64,000 nt of DNA from an uncultured Spirochaetota bacterium (GCA_944389415.1 CALXMF010000001.1:1-64000), one strand, 5' to 3'. Shown: positions 49,561-59,801, counted from the first letter of the stretch. Made by a program: numbers and translations. Notes: generated by a model not told the origin, from the letters alone.

Positions 49561-50397
49561 ATGCTGTACATCGGCTGCCACCTGTCTGCGTCAAAAGGGT
49601 TTCTTGCGATGGGAGAAACCGCGCTCAGCATAGGGGCAAACACATTTGCTTTTTTTACACGGAATCCCCGCGGCGGCAGCGCGAAACATATTGATAAAGA
49701 TGATGTACAGGCATTACACAATCTGTGCAGCGAACACGGCCTTGCGCCGCTTGTCGCACATGCCCCGTACACGCTCAATCTCTGTTCAGCAGACGAAAGT
49801 ATCCGGAATTTTGCGCGGCAAATGCTCTGCGATGATATCGCGCGCATGGAACACCTTCCCGGCAATTATTATAATTTTCATCCGGGCAGCCATACCGGAC
49901 AGGGTACGCAGACCGGCATCACACAGATTGTTTCTGCGCTTGAACAGGCGCTGCCGCTCGCCGGTCATACAATCATACTCCTTGAGACAATGGCGGGAAA
50001 AGGCAGCGAAGTAGGCCGCTCATTTGAAGAGCTGCGAGCTGTGCTGGACGCGGCCGGAGCGCCGCCTGAAAAACTCGGTGTCTGCCTTGATACCTGCCAT
50101 ATCCACGACGGCGGATATGATATTATCAGCAGCCTTGATCAGGTATTAAGCGAATTTGACCACATTATCGGAATTGACCGGTTAAAAGCGGTGCATCTGA
50201 ACGACAGTCTCAATCCGGCAGGCAGCCGTAAAGACCGCCACGCAAAAATCGGAGAAGGCTGTATTGGGCTTGAACCGCTTGCCGCCGTTATCAATCACCC
50301 CTCACTCAGAAACCTGCCGTTCATATTGGAAACACCGAATGAGCTTGACGGCTACGCCGCAGAAATCAAACTGCTGAGAGGTCTGTACCGGGAATAA
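49561..50397 (+). CDS. nfo: Endonuclease IV (AP endonuclease)
   Basis: This zinc-dependent DNA repair enzyme cuts the backbone 5' of abasic sites in base excision repair. It opens YIGCHLSASKGF, with GNYYNFHPGSHTGQG near 99, LLETMAGKGSEVG near 139, VCLDTCHIHDGGYD near 176 and the metal-binding HLNDSLNPAGSRKDRH near 218. Length 278 is normal. GGAGGG is at good spacing. The recombination nuclease genes addB and addA follow on the same strand. Confidence 0.95.
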   Translation: MLYIGCHLSASKGFLAMGETALSIGANTFAFFTRNPRGGSAKHIDKDDVQALHNLCSEHGLAPLVAHAPYTLNLCSADESIRNFARQMLCDDIARMEHLPGNYYNFHPGSHTGQGTQTGITQIVSALEQALPLAGHTIILLETMAGKGSEVGRSFEELRAVLDAAGAPPEKLGVCLDTCHIHDGGYDIISSLDQVLSEFDHIIGIDRLKAVHLNDSLNPAGSRKDRHAKIGEGCIGLEPLAAVINHPSLRNLPFILETPNELDGYAAEIKLLRGLYRE

Positions 50398-50421
50398 TAC
50401 AGGCCGCAGGGAGGAAGGCTT

Positions 50422-53334
50422 ATCAACACACCGAATATACAAACACCGCATCCTGTCGAACAGATTCTGCTTGAAACAATAGCGGACTGTAATACGTTTT
50501 ATGTATTTCCGACAGAAATAGCCGCCTCATCATGGGCAGATCGTATACTGCTGATTTCAGATACCGGCAGCATCGCGATGGAACGATTCATGGCGTGGGA
50601 CACATTCAAAGCGCAGTCTATCCGTTCTCAGCAGCAGAACCGCAACAGTATCCCCGCCGTACTGCGCAAAATGTTTGTACAGCAGCTTATCGCTGAGAAC
50701 GCCGCACGCTGCGGCAGCGGACAGCAGCCGCTGTTTAAGTCATTTATCAATCCCCGCTACGCAGATACGGCATTTTCTTTTGCCGACTGGCTGACAAGTA
50801 TGCTTCCGTCACTCGCTTCATGGTACCGCGCGTTTACCCAGGGCGCAGATATACAGATGACAGATGAAACAAACGCGCCTGATCCGGATACAGCCGCTGA
50901 CAACGAAGATCATGATCTGCTTATGCTTCTCTTGCGTTACAAACGCTTTATGAACGAGCACAGCCTTTTTGAACCGGCATGGGAGCGTCCGCCGTTTTAT
51001 TCAGACGGACACGAATATATTGTATTTTTTCCGCAGATTCTGGCTGATTTCAGCGAGTATGAACAGCTGCTCAGATCAGCCGGTCATGTCCGCCTGATCG
51101 ATGTGCCTCTGGAACAGACACAAACGGTAACAGTACATCAGTTTCAAAACAGCCGCTATGAACTTACAGCACTGATTGCTCACATACAGGATCTTCACGA
51201 GGAAGGAATGGAATGGCAGGATATCACAATAAGTATTCCTGAGCCGGATACCTATGGACCATATCTTGAGCAGGAACTTGCCCTGCACGCGATTCCTTCG
51301 GTGACACGCGTCGGACAGCCGCTTTCAGGATATGCGGCGGGGCGTTTTTTTACGCTTGCCTCGCAGTGTGTGCATCAGCAGTTCTCATTTGACTCACTCA
51401 AAACACTGTTTTTGGATAAACATCTCCCCTGGAAAGACAGGGATGTTATTGACCAGCTGATGGATTTTGGCAGACAGAATAATTGTCTGTGTTCGTGGAA
51501 AGAAAACGGAAAAACAGCAGATGTATGGATACAGGCATTCTCATCAGCCGCCGGCAAAACAGAAGAACGCGCGTTCACTTTTTACCGCAAGCTCACCGCT
51601 CAGTTAAGCGCGATGGTAACAGCGGACTCTTTCAGCCGTCTGCGCAGCGAGTACTGGCAGTTCAGAAACACATTTTTTGATATGGAACAATGCAGTATTC
51701 TCACCGACAGTGTGTTTGCACGATGTATCGCCGAACTGATTACGCTCGCCGATGTCGCGGACAGTTTTGATATAAAGCTCAACGATCCCTATACATTTTA
51801 TCTGGAACATCTGGCTAAAAAACAGTATATGCCGCAGCAGCAGAAAACGGGTGTTAATCTGGTCGCCTATCGCAACGCGGCAGCTGCGTGTACAGGCGCA
51901 CATTGCGTTGTCGATGCGTCTCAGCACAGTATGACAGTCATGCTGCGGCAGATGCCGTTTCTGCAGCAGAACAAACGGACACAACTGCGGCTGTGCGACA
52001 CTGACATATCACAATACTTTGCCGCCCTGTATCAGATTAACAGCATACAGACAGACAGCGCGTATTTTTCATGCGCAGATCAGGGATACAGCGGCTACAC
52101 GATACCGTACAGTAAATTCACCCCTGTTGATGGAAATAAGGATATTGAGGATATTGAAGAGGGGATTAAAAAAGGTATTATTGATGACCCCTATACGCAG
52201 GAACAAAACTGGTATCTGCATAACGAGGAACCGTTCCCTCAAAAGCTCTACCGTATTCAAAAGGACGGTTTTCTCAGGTGGATAAAAAAAGATATATCGA
52301 CGCCAGCAGCCACCATAAGTATTCCACCAAAACAGTATAATCTGCTGCACAGTCTGCTGGAACAGTCACAATATGGAGAATATAACGGTCAGCGGCTGCT
52401 GCGTGTATCAGCGACAGCGCTCACCAGTTTTTTCTGCTGTCCGGTATGCTGGGCTTATAAGTCCATACTGCACCTTGATAAGAGTTCCTATGACGCGCAG
52501 CTTATTTCAGAAAATGTGACCGGGCTTATATATCATAAAGCGCTGCACCATTTTTTTGACACTGTCAAACAAAAAACAAAAACTATTCAGCAATTACATA
52601 AAGGCCGGCTGCCGCAGGAATATGAGGAACTTATAAACACCGCTGTTAGTACGGTACTTGATACTATCGATGTCACACACCACATAGATGATAAACAGCT
52701 GAGCGTTATCAGCGCTGATCTGATACTGGCAAAGCGGGAATCATTTAAAAACACACTCAAAAACACATTGACAGCCTTTATCAGCAAATTCGCCGGCTGT
52801 GCGGTAGAAGCCACAGAACAGACATATACAGCCCCGCCACCAACAGACAATGCAGCCTTTTACTATACAGGAAAGATAGATCTGGTGCTGCAGACAGAAA
52901 ATGACGAGCACATAATCATCGATTTTAAGACAGGTGATCCACCAAAGAAAAAAATCTGTATTTACAATCCGGATGATAACACCAGTCTGAGTGATTATCA
53001 GATTGCGCTGTATACATACCTATATGAATATACACAGAATAACAAGAATCAGGCCAGCCAGCCAATTCATATTTCAAAAGCGCTTTTTTGGTCAATTACC
53101 CAACAGAAAGCAGCAGCAGTTATCGGCGGCGGAAAAAAAAGCTCACGTGAAGACTTTGAACCCACAATTGAACAGCTGCACGCACAAGCGGCGGTGTTTG
53201 CAGAGGCGTTATACACACACAGACTATCAGCACAGAATACGGATTTCAGCAGCTGTCTTTCATGCAGCTACCGCCATATCTGCCGCACTACATATGCTGT
53301 TTCCGGCAGACGAAGAAATGAGATACAGTTATGA
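50422..53334 (+). CDS. addB: AddB-type PD-(D/E)XK nuclease of a double-strand-break repair complex
   Basis: This is the partner of the AddA helicase-nuclease encoded next. The first ATG (50578) lies 52 codons into a coherent N-terminus (VEQILLETIADCNTFYVFPTE), and the frame has no ATG, GTG or TTG before that. GGAGG at 50410-50414 points to ATC 50422 as the start. The C-terminus has the nuclease motif YYTGKIDLVL with IIIDFKTG, and cysteines CCPVC near 673-677 and CLSCSYRHIC near the end, the pattern of the AddB iron-sulfur staple. No good Walker A is evident at the N-terminus. It overlaps addA by 4 bp. Confidence 0.8.
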   Translation: MNTPNIQTPHPVEQILLETIADCNTFYVFPTEIAASSWADRILLISDTGSIAMERFMAWDTFKAQSIRSQQQNRNSIPAVLRKMFVQQLIAENAARCGSGQQPLFKSFINPRYADTAFSFADWLTSMLPSLASWYRAFTQGADIQMTDETNAPDPDTAADNEDHDLLMLLLRYKRFMNEHSLFEPAWERPPFYSDGHEYIVFFPQILADFSEYEQLLRSAGHVRLIDVPLEQTQTVTVHQFQNSRYELTALIAHIQDLHEEGMEWQDITISIPEPDTYGPYLEQELALHAIPSVTRVGQPLSGYAAGRFFTLASQCVHQQFSFDSLKTLFLDKHLPWKDRDVIDQLMDFGRQNNCLCSWKENGKTADVWIQAFSSAAGKTEERAFTFYRKLTAQLSAMVTADSFSRLRSEYWQFRNTFFDMEQCSILTDSVFARCIAELITLADVADSFDIKLNDPYTFYLEHLAKKQYMPQQQKTGVNLVAYRNAAAACTGAHCVVDASQHSMTVMLRQMPFLQQNKRTQLRLCDTDISQYFAALYQINSIQTDSAYFSCADQGYSGYTIPYSKFTPVDGNKDIEDIEEGIKKGIIDDPYTQEQNWYLHNEEPFPQKLYRIQKDGFLRWIKKDISTPAATISIPPKQYNLLHSLLEQSQYGEYNGQRLLRVSATALTSFFCCPVCWAYKSILHLDKSSYDAQLISENVTGLIYHKALHHFFDTVKQKTKTIQQLHKGRLPQEYEELINTAVSTVLDTIDVTHHIDDKQLSVISADLILAKRESFKNTLKNTLTAFISKFAGCAVEATEQTYTAPPPTDNAAFYYTGKIDLVLQTENDEHIIIDFKTGDPPKKKICIYNPDDNTSLSDYQIALYTYLYEYTQNNKNQASQPIHISKALFWSITQQKAAAVIGGGKKSSREDFEPTIEQLHAQAAVFAEALYTHRLSAQNTDFSSCLSCSYRHICRTTYAVSGRRRNEIQL

Positions 53335-56300
53335 GTATACAAACCGCAACAGACAGTAAAGAAGCAGTACTCAATATGCTTGCAAAAGGAACAGAACTGA
53401 ATGACGAACAGAAGGCGGCCATCCTCGCCGAAGAAAACACTGTTGTCGCCGCGGGCGCGGGTTCTGGTAAAACAACCGTACTTGCGAACAGATTCGCATA
53501 TCTAGTAACACACGGAACGAAGCGTCATCCAAACGGAATCGCCGCGGACAGAATACTGACACTCACATTCACAAAAAAAGCAGCGGCTGAAATGTACAGC
53601 CGTATTTATCAGAAACTGCTTTATCTCTCACAGCACACTGATGGAGAAATCAGACAGCGTGCTCAGCGGGCGGTAGACTCCTTTGGCGATGTTCATATTC
53701 AGACGCTCGACTCATATTGCAGCACTGTAGTGCGCAAAGGCGCGAACCGCTACGGTATACGTCCTGATTTTGCCGGAGACCCCCAGTCTGGAGAGACAGA
53801 ACAGCGAATACGCCAAATGGCGCTGCAGTTTCTCATGGAACATCGGACTCAACCGGCTGTACAAACCATTCTGGGAACAAAGTCTCCAGAAGCAGCAGCG
53901 GAATACCTGTTTATAGAGCCTGTTATTACCTACAGCACCATTGACCATCCTGTCTTACTCCAACCTTCACTGAAAAAGCAGGTGGCCCGGGTATGCGCTG
54001 ACTGGCAGGCGCTTGTATCAGATTTCTGTTCTCTCATTGAAGAAGTGAGAGAACACAGCCATGATAATAATCTGACTGAGAAACTGAAAAACGATCTGCA
54101 AATTTTTTTTGCGCGATATCCTGATATCTCATGCGAGACACTTACCGGCCAGTCGTTTCATGATTATATATCCCTGATTGAACAGGCGCCAGCAGGACAC
54201 AAAACACTGGCGGCGCAAACAGACAAGTATTCCGCTGATCTGCTCGCATGGCTTGAAGCCATTACCGCGCTGCCGTCTACTACGGCAAAGAAGAATGCCG
54301 TGTACGAACCGCTTTGCAGCGCACGGGACATTCAACAGAAAATTCTTGATCTGGCGTTATTCATTATGCAGTACGGCTTGCTCGCGGATCTGACACCGCT
54401 TATAGAACAATTTCAGATGCAGTGTCTCGAATGGGAAAGGCTGTCAGGAGCATTAACGTTTCAGGATATCGCGAACCTTGCCGTCACTATTCTGACAGAA
54501 CAAAAAGATATCCGCCAAAACGAAAAACTTTCGTTTGACGCCGTGATGATAGATGAATTTCAGGATAACAATAATCTGCAAAAGAATCTGCTGTACCTGC
54601 TCGCTGAACAGAACAGTCTATGCTGTTCCGGCATTCCCGAAGCAAAAGATTTATGCCCGGACAAGCTGTTTTTTGTGGGAGATGAAAAACAGTCTATTTA
54701 CAGTTTCCGCGGAGGCGATGTTTCGGTATTTCGCACACTGCAAAATGAACTGTCCGGCGGAAAATCGCTCTGCCTGAAAAATAACTACCGTTCAAACGCA
54801 TCGCTGATTCAGGCTTTTAATCTGCTCTTTACCGGTATGCTCACAGAACAGGAGGAGCAGCCAGGTATCGGCAGAGCAAGTATTTTTCTTCATGCGACAG
54901 ACAAAATACTTCCCCTTTATGAAGCGAAGCCCGAACCGGCGGCGATACCGGCTTCTAAATGTTCTGACCCGATAACACCGCATACACATATCTGTTTGTA
55001 TGTAAACCAGAGCAACAAATCAAGTTCAGATGAGGATGAATCTGAACCGGCTGTCACAGATGAATATACAGACTGTCTTTCCGCGCAAGAACAGGAAGCG
55101 GTCTTTACCGTGCAGCAGATACATAAACTTATAAAAGAAGGGACATATACCAGCCGTGATATCGCAATTCTGCTGCGCACAAAAACACATCAGCATTTAT
55201 ATGAAAAATATCTCCGAACAGCAGGCATTCCCTATGTAACAGAAAATATTTCCAGCTTTTTCGCTGATGCGCCGGTAAATGATATGCTGCACTTTCTGCG
55301 GCTGCTCGCTTATCCCGATGATCTTATGTCGTACAGCGCCGTATTGTCATCACCATTTGCGGGTCTGTCATTGGCGGGAACAGCAGAGTGTATCAGATAT
55401 ACCGCCGCAGAGAAAAAGGCGTCCGGCGCCGGCTCATGCACACCTTTTGATGAACAAGCAGAAGAGTTGCTTTCTGCAACAGACAGACAGCATTACCGCA
55501 CAGGCAGAGAAACATACAAACACTTTACAGAACTGGTACATGATAGTTCGCTCACAGCTCTTATTTCTTCATTATGGTATGAGACCGGCTACCGGTACGA
55601 AACTATCTGGGCAGAAAATGTCACTTTATATCAGGAACTGTATCAGTATTTGTATGAGCTTGCCCGTATCGCTGATCAAAACGGGCTCACTCTCGCGGCA
55701 TTCGCAGACAGTCTGTACCAACTGAGCAGTAATGACGGAAAACTGGATGATATTTCTATTCCGCTCGCCCGTCCGCCGGCAGTAACAATTATCACGATAC
55801 ATAAAAGCAAAGGGCTGCAGTATCCAGTCGTTTTTGTCTGCGGCGCAGGTTCAAAAACTTTGAACAGTACAAATAACAACCTCATCTGCAAAACAAAAGA
55901 TGGCGAGCTGATTATCCAGCCTCCTCACCACAGCGCGGCCGTCTTCAAAGATATAAAAAGCAGGTATTTTATCAAGGAGACCCTTGTTGAACAGAAAGCA
56001 AAGGCGGTTGCAGAACAACGGCGATTATTGTATGTCGCACTCACCCGCGCAGAAAAAGAACTGTATATAACGGCTAATATTACCGCGCCCAACAGTATAA
56101 ATACAGATACTGAATCTCTTGAAGAAATTATAAAACAGTATACGAAAGAGAAATTTGAGAAGCAGACAGAAAATGATAGCAGCAGCGGTCTTGATTCTAT
56201 TCCCGTATACAGGTCTTCCTCCTGTGCAGAAACTGTTATTCATTATACAGGAAGTCATATTGACTTACTGCTGCCTGTAATCAAGGAATGGCTGCCTGTA

Positions 56301-57113
56301 CGTACAGAGTATCCGCTGTTCACACTGGAACAAATACCATCACTTACCAGAAATCAGGCTCTTGCGCAGCTGTCTCCGGGCAGAAAACATACAGCAGAAA
56401 AAACAGATATACAGCAGAAGGCGCTCCCGCTGTACCAGCATGCCGCCGCTGAAGAATTACCTCTTCTGCGGACAAACAGACGGACACCATCTTCTCTCTC
56501 GGAAAAAACGGAATCTCAATCACAGCAGGATTGCCGGCAGCCCTCCGCGTATCCTGAAATCGATAGAATTCTCAGCAAATACCAGCAGGAAACAGATGGC
56601 GGCGACACCTTGTTCACTCCGACAGACTTTGGTACAGTCGCCCATGAGTGCGCAGAGGCGCTATTTACCAGAAAACCGATTCAGCTGGACAGCAGGATCG
56701 CCGCGAAACTGACACCTTCAGAACAGAAAACAGTACTGACGGCAGCACAGACTATGGCTGAACGTTTTGCCGCATCGCCGCTGGGACAGAAGGCGCTGCA
56801 TGCAGACTGGCTGCGCAGTGAATACGCATTCAGGAGTATTGTAAAGCAGGACAATACAACACTTCCTGTCTATATCGACGGGAAAATAGATTTGCTGTTC
56901 CGATGCGGTGATACGCTCTATATTGTGGATTTTAAAACAGACTTCCACATACAGCCTGAGCACCATGTTCCGCAGCTCGCCTGTTACCAAACCGCAGCTC
57001 TGCAGTTTGCTCAGTTACAAAAATGCTGCTGCTGGCTGTATTATCTGCGCTATGATACCGCAGAAAACATCACAGATAAAGTACAGAGTTGTGTATGGCA
57101 GAAGCTGTTATAA
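53331..57113 (+). CDS. addA: AddA-type UvrD-like helicase-nuclease
   Basis: This 1260-residue ATP-dependent helicase/exonuclease processes double-strand breaks for RecA loading, as RecBCD does elsewhere. UvrD motifs: Walker A VVAAGAGSGKTTVLANR near 34-50, TFTKKAAAEM near 82, VMIDEFQDNN near 405, VGDEKQSIYSFRGGD near 447, TIHKSKGLQYPVVFV near 822 and YVALTRAEKELYI near 902. The C-terminal nuclease domain has FGTVAHECAEALF near 1098 and PVYIDGKIDLLF ... IVDFKTD near 1180-1205. Coupled to addB by ATGA. Confidence 0.92.
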   Translation: MSIQTATDSKEAVLNMLAKGTELNDEQKAAILAEENTVVAAGAGSGKTTVLANRFAYLVTHGTKRHPNGIAADRILTLTFTKKAAAEMYSRIYQKLLYLSQHTDGEIRQRAQRAVDSFGDVHIQTLDSYCSTVVRKGANRYGIRPDFAGDPQSGETEQRIRQMALQFLMEHRTQPAVQTILGTKSPEAAAEYLFIEPVITYSTIDHPVLLQPSLKKQVARVCADWQALVSDFCSLIEEVREHSHDNNLTEKLKNDLQIFFARYPDISCETLTGQSFHDYISLIEQAPAGHKTLAAQTDKYSADLLAWLEAITALPSTTAKKNAVYEPLCSARDIQQKILDLALFIMQYGLLADLTPLIEQFQMQCLEWERLSGALTFQDIANLAVTILTEQKDIRQNEKLSFDAVMIDEFQDNNNLQKNLLYLLAEQNSLCCSGIPEAKDLCPDKLFFVGDEKQSIYSFRGGDVSVFRTLQNELSGGKSLCLKNNYRSNASLIQAFNLLFTGMLTEQEEQPGIGRASIFLHATDKILPLYEAKPEPAAIPASKCSDPITPHTHICLYVNQSNKSSSDEDESEPAVTDEYTDCLSAQEQEAVFTVQQIHKLIKEGTYTSRDIAILLRTKTHQHLYEKYLRTAGIPYVTENISSFFADAPVNDMLHFLRLLAYPDDLMSYSAVLSSPFAGLSLAGTAECIRYTAAEKKASGAGSCTPFDEQAEELLSATDRQHYRTGRETYKHFTELVHDSSLTALISSLWYETGYRYETIWAENVTLYQELYQYLYELARIADQNGLTLAAFADSLYQLSSNDGKLDDISIPLARPPAVTIITIHKSKGLQYPVVFVCGAGSKTLNSTNNNLICKTKDGELIIQPPHHSAAVFKDIKSRYFIKETLVEQKAKAVAEQRRLLYVALTRAEKELYITANITAPNSINTDTESLEEIIKQYTKEKFEKQTENDSSSGLDSIPVYRSSSCAETVIHYTGSHIDLLLPVIKEWLPVRTEYPLFTLEQIPSLTRNQALAQLSPGRKHTAEKTDIQQKALPLYQHAAAEELPLLRTNRRTPSSLSEKTESQSQQDCRQPSAYPEIDRILSKYQQETDGGDTLFTPTDFGTVAHECAEALFTRKPIQLDSRIAAKLTPSEQKTVLTAAQTMAERFAASPLGQKALHADWLRSEYAFRSIVKQDNTTLPVYIDGKIDLLFRCGDTLYIVDFKTDFHIQPEHHVPQLACYQTAALQFAQLQKCCCWLYYLRYDTAENITDKVQSCVWQKLL

Positions 57114-57134
57114 TATGCGATAACAGCATATATA

Positions 57135-57473
57135 TTAACATTTCATAAACTGGTCAACGGGTAATACAAACAGAGTACAACCGCCAACCTGTACATCAAT
57201 CGGAACCATATTGTTGACGCCAGGACACAAAGCGCCCTGTCCCAAATACGGCATTGCGTACGATACGGTCTTTCGTGTCTTGGCTGTCGATTTAATACAG
57301 TCTATTACCTGCTGAACTTTCTCATCATCAACACCAATCATCAGTGTTACATTTTTTTCTTTCAAAAAACCGCCAGTTGTTGCCAGCTTGGTCACGAAAA
57401 AATTATGTTGGGTGAGTTTTTCGACTGTTTCATATTCATCCTTTTCCTGAATAATCGCCAGTATCAGTTTCAT
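57135..57473 (-). CDS. Cyclic-di-AMP receptor (DarA/PstA, PII-like)
   Basis: This small cytoplasmic signal protein of the CdAMP_rec family has a ferredoxin-like PII fold; it binds c-di-AMP as a trimer. ATG 57473 (MKLILAIIQEKDEYETVEKL) follows AGGAGC. Marks are FFVTKLATTGGFLKEKNVTLMIGV near 21-45 and the C-terminal VGGCTLFVLPVDQFMKC. Length 112 is normal. Its start overlaps the stop of the sugar-type binding protein gene, so they are co-translated, an unusual pairing. Confidence 0.9.
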   Translation of the reverse strand: MKLILAIIQEKDEYETVEKLTQHNFFVTKLATTGGFLKEKNVTLMIGVDDEKVQQVIDCIKSTAKTRKTVSYAMPYLGQGALCPGVNNMVPIDVQVGGCTLFVLPVDQFMKC

Positions 57474-58756
57474 CGCGCTGCTCCTTTTATATTTACCGCG
57501 TCGCATACTGTATCGGCAGCCTGCTGCGCGGTTTGGGCTCCTTTCATGACGGCAATAACCGCCTCCTGCATCACCGTATACGCATCCATCATCGCCGGCC
57601 AGATAAACCGTACATCAGTTTCTCTGCATGCGCTCAATTGAAGAAATTCGTTTATATGCTGGTCACTAGATGAAAATGGATAGTTACCAGTCGGGAAATA
57701 CCCCGCCGGCATATATTCCGCCGCTACAAGCGCGCCTTCCCGTGAACACAGCCAAGCAAGAAATGCACAAGCCGCATCGACATATTTAGACGCGGTATTT
57801 ATCGCAATTGCTGTTTCCGGCTGAACACAAACAACAGTCTGCAGGCCGGATGGAGCAGGCAGCGCAAATATGCCCCAGTCAAACGCCACATCCTGGTACA
57901 TTTCTATTTCTGCTGAAGTTCCGGCTATCATAGCGGCCTGACCGCTTTTGAACAGATTCTGACCATCATGGTACGATACCGAAACCGGCGCGCAAAATTC
58001 CGACACATCTGCCATTGCCTGATATGCGGAAACACACCGGCTGTCATTCAGAGCTTTTTCACCTTTCTCATACTGTTCTCTGCCGGCCCGTCCGCCAGTA
58101 AAACATGAGAGCAGAGGCAGAAAAAAACGCTCAAGAATCAAAGAATCTTCTGACGCGCTGTTAGCGAGCGGTGTAAAGCCTTTCTGCTGAAGTTGCTCAC
58201 ATAATGCAAGAAAACCTTCCCATGTCTCAGGAATTGCAAGGTGTTCTTTTTCAAATAGTGTTTTATTATAATATACCCCATGCGAAACCGCAGCCAAAGG
58301 AACAGCGAACACATTACCATCCGGCACTTGCCATGGCCGGAGATTTGAGTCGGTGAAACAGGCCATAACACCGGGAATATCTGTACAACTCTTTAAAAAA
58401 CCTGAATTAAACAGCTGCCGCCCCTGTTCGTATGGACGGGCATATATTAAATCAGGAGCGGTGCCACTTTCGAGCCGTACAAGCACTGATGTATCATACT
58501 CGTTTTCAGGAACCGACTGAAAAATAATTTCAACATTCGAACCTGTTTGACGGTATGATCGAGCAAGCTGCTCTATTAAGTATGCGTCTCCCGGTTTCCA
58601 GGAATACAGTGTCAGCGAAATTCTTTCGTGAGGAACTTTTACCCGCTCTTTTCTCCCGGATGCCCAGCTGACCACAGTCATACCGATATACAGGAATAAA
58701 ATACAATATACTGTTTTTTTTATCAGTATCTTTTTTTTCAACATATGGTACATCAT
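57470..58756 (-). CDS. Extracellular solute-binding protein (family 1, sugar type)
   Basis: This periplasmic or lipid-anchored receptor of an ABC transporter is probably for a sugar or glycerol compound. After a signal segment (VYCILFLYIGMTVVSWASG) comes ISLTLYSWKPGDAYLIEQLARSY, the lobe-1 start of the family, then TAPDLIYARPYEQGRQLFNSGFL near 109 and LAIPETWEGFLALCEQL. No permease or ATPase genes are adjacent; instead it is followed by and overlaps the c-di-AMP receptor gene. TATAAT ends 5 bases before ATG 58756 (a second ATG is at 58753), so its message may be nearly leaderless. Confidence 0.82.
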   Translation of the reverse strand: MMYHMLKKKILIKKTVYCILFLYIGMTVVSWASGRKERVKVPHERISLTLYSWKPGDAYLIEQLARSYRQTGSNVEIIFQSVPENEYDTSVLVRLESGTAPDLIYARPYEQGRQLFNSGFLKSCTDIPGVMACFTDSNLRPWQVPDGNVFAVPLAAVSHGVYYNKTLFEKEHLAIPETWEGFLALCEQLQQKGFTPLANSASEDSLILERFFLPLLSCFTGGRAGREQYEKGEKALNDSRCVSAYQAMADVSEFCAPVSVSYHDGQNLFKSGQAAMIAGTSAEIEMYQDVAFDWGIFALPAPSGLQTVVCVQPETAIAINTASKYVDAACAFLAWLCSREGALVAAEYMPAGYFPTGNYPFSSSDQHINEFLQLSACRETDVRFIWPAMMDAYTVMQEAVIAVMKGAQTAQQAADTVCDAVNIKGAAR

Positions 58757-58870
58757 GTTTTATTATAAAGACAAACAGCCGCCGCGTACAGTTCACTTTA
58801 TCATATTTCCAAAAGCAATAAATCAATTATACAAGCTGTTTGTTCTTTTTAAATAATTTTGATTTTTATC

Positions 58871-58899
58871 TTTACAAATTATTGTTCATGTATTATACT
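58871..58899 (+). promoter_or_regulatory. Promoter of the PH-like/membrane cluster
   Basis: TTTACA (58871-58876), a 17-bp spacer and TATACT (58894-58899) lie 34 bp before ATG 58934, which has a proper GGAGG site. Confidence 0.65.
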
Positions 58900-58933
58900 A
58901 AAACAATACTTAATAAAACATGGAGGATGTGTT

Positions 58934-59374
58934 ATGGCTGATTTAAAATCAGGACTCGTATTGACGGAAGGTGAAACTCTAGTCATGGAATTGGAAGCGG
59001 AGCTGTGGGCAACAAGTGCAAATCCAATTGCCCAAGCGCTTGGCACAATCAAGCGCCTTATCGCGTGGGTATTGGGACATCGGCGAAAAGGTTTTCTGGT
59101 TATTACAAACAAGCGTGTTGTTGAAGTATATAATGAAATCTCCTGTTATGTATTCAATACAGCCCATCACGTTAAATATCTGCTGCCGGGAAGCATAAAA
59201 GAAGTTGGTTTCTACAAAACAGCTACCTGCGGATTTTTCTGTCCCGCTTATTATCTGTATTATGAAGGTCTGACACAGCGGACATCAATTGAATTAAGCA
59301 TCAACACAGATGAAAATGAAGCGCAGCGGATTGTTGATGCCTTCTATAATGCGATCGCCCGTGCACAGAACTGA
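58934..59374 (+). CDS. Small PH-domain-like protein
   Basis: ATG 58934 (MADLKSGLVLTEGE) follows GGAGG. The 146-residue protein looks like a bacterial PH-fold: strands around LVMELEAELWA, KGFLVITNKRVVEVYNE (the family's 'lets new rules be set' strand pair, near 55-71) and IELSINTDENEAQRIVDAFYNAI as the closing helix. There is one short hydrophobic patch but no clear membrane helix. First gene of a three-gene set with two membrane proteins; may anchor or regulate them. Function unknown. Confidence 0.6.
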   Translation: MADLKSGLVLTEGETLVMELEAELWATSANPIAQALGTIKRLIAWVLGHRRKGFLVITNKRVVEVYNEISCYVFNTAHHVKYLLPGSIKEVGFYKTATCGFFCPAYYLYYEGLTQRTSIELSINTDENEAQRIVDAFYNAIARAQN

Positions 59375-59801
59375 TCAAATTACGCTTGGTGTGTTCAGAT
59401 TTCTATATCTGAACACATACTCTATTTTGCTGCTGCTATTAGCGGCAGCTGTTTTTTTTATTCCTCTATATCGTGTTCATATATTTTTTTTACCCATACA
59501 GATATGTACAGGTATAGTATGCTTGGCACGTTCAGTTAAGCTTTTCGCTGCCTGGAATGATAAAAAAAGAAAATACGCTGTTCTGATGGCAAAAAACAGA
59601 AACACAATACAGGAGGAAACCTTTGCTGTTTTTATGCAGGCACCCTGCGGCCGGTTACTTGTAAAGACCGTACTCCGGGATCTGGGGGCTTCACACCGGT
59701 ATGCCTCACTGAAAAAATTCAAAACTGACCTCAGGACAACAATAAAAAAAAACTGTATACCAATGAAAACAGTTATATATATTAATAAGGATTATCTATG
59801 A
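59349..59801 (+). CDS. Small membrane protein, unknown
   Basis: The start is uncertain; ATG 59349 (MRSPVHRTDQI) overlaps the end of the PH-like gene by 26 bp. Two membrane helices lie at about residues 20-45 and 50-70, followed by a basic cytoplasmic tail with QAPCGRLLVKTVLRDLG near 95 and LKKFKTDLRTTIKKNC. No family recognised. The Cys-Gly-Arg-Leu stretch with nearby basic helix is the only distinctive mark. It overlaps the next gene by ATGA. Confidence 0.6.
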   Translation: MRSPVHRTDQITLGVFRFLYLNTYSILLLLLAAAVFFIPLYRVHIFFLPIQICTGIVCLARSVKLFAAWNDKKRKYAVLMAKNRNTIQEETFAVFMQAPCGRLLVKTVLRDLGASHRYASLKKFKTDLRTTIKKNCIPMKTVIYINKDYL

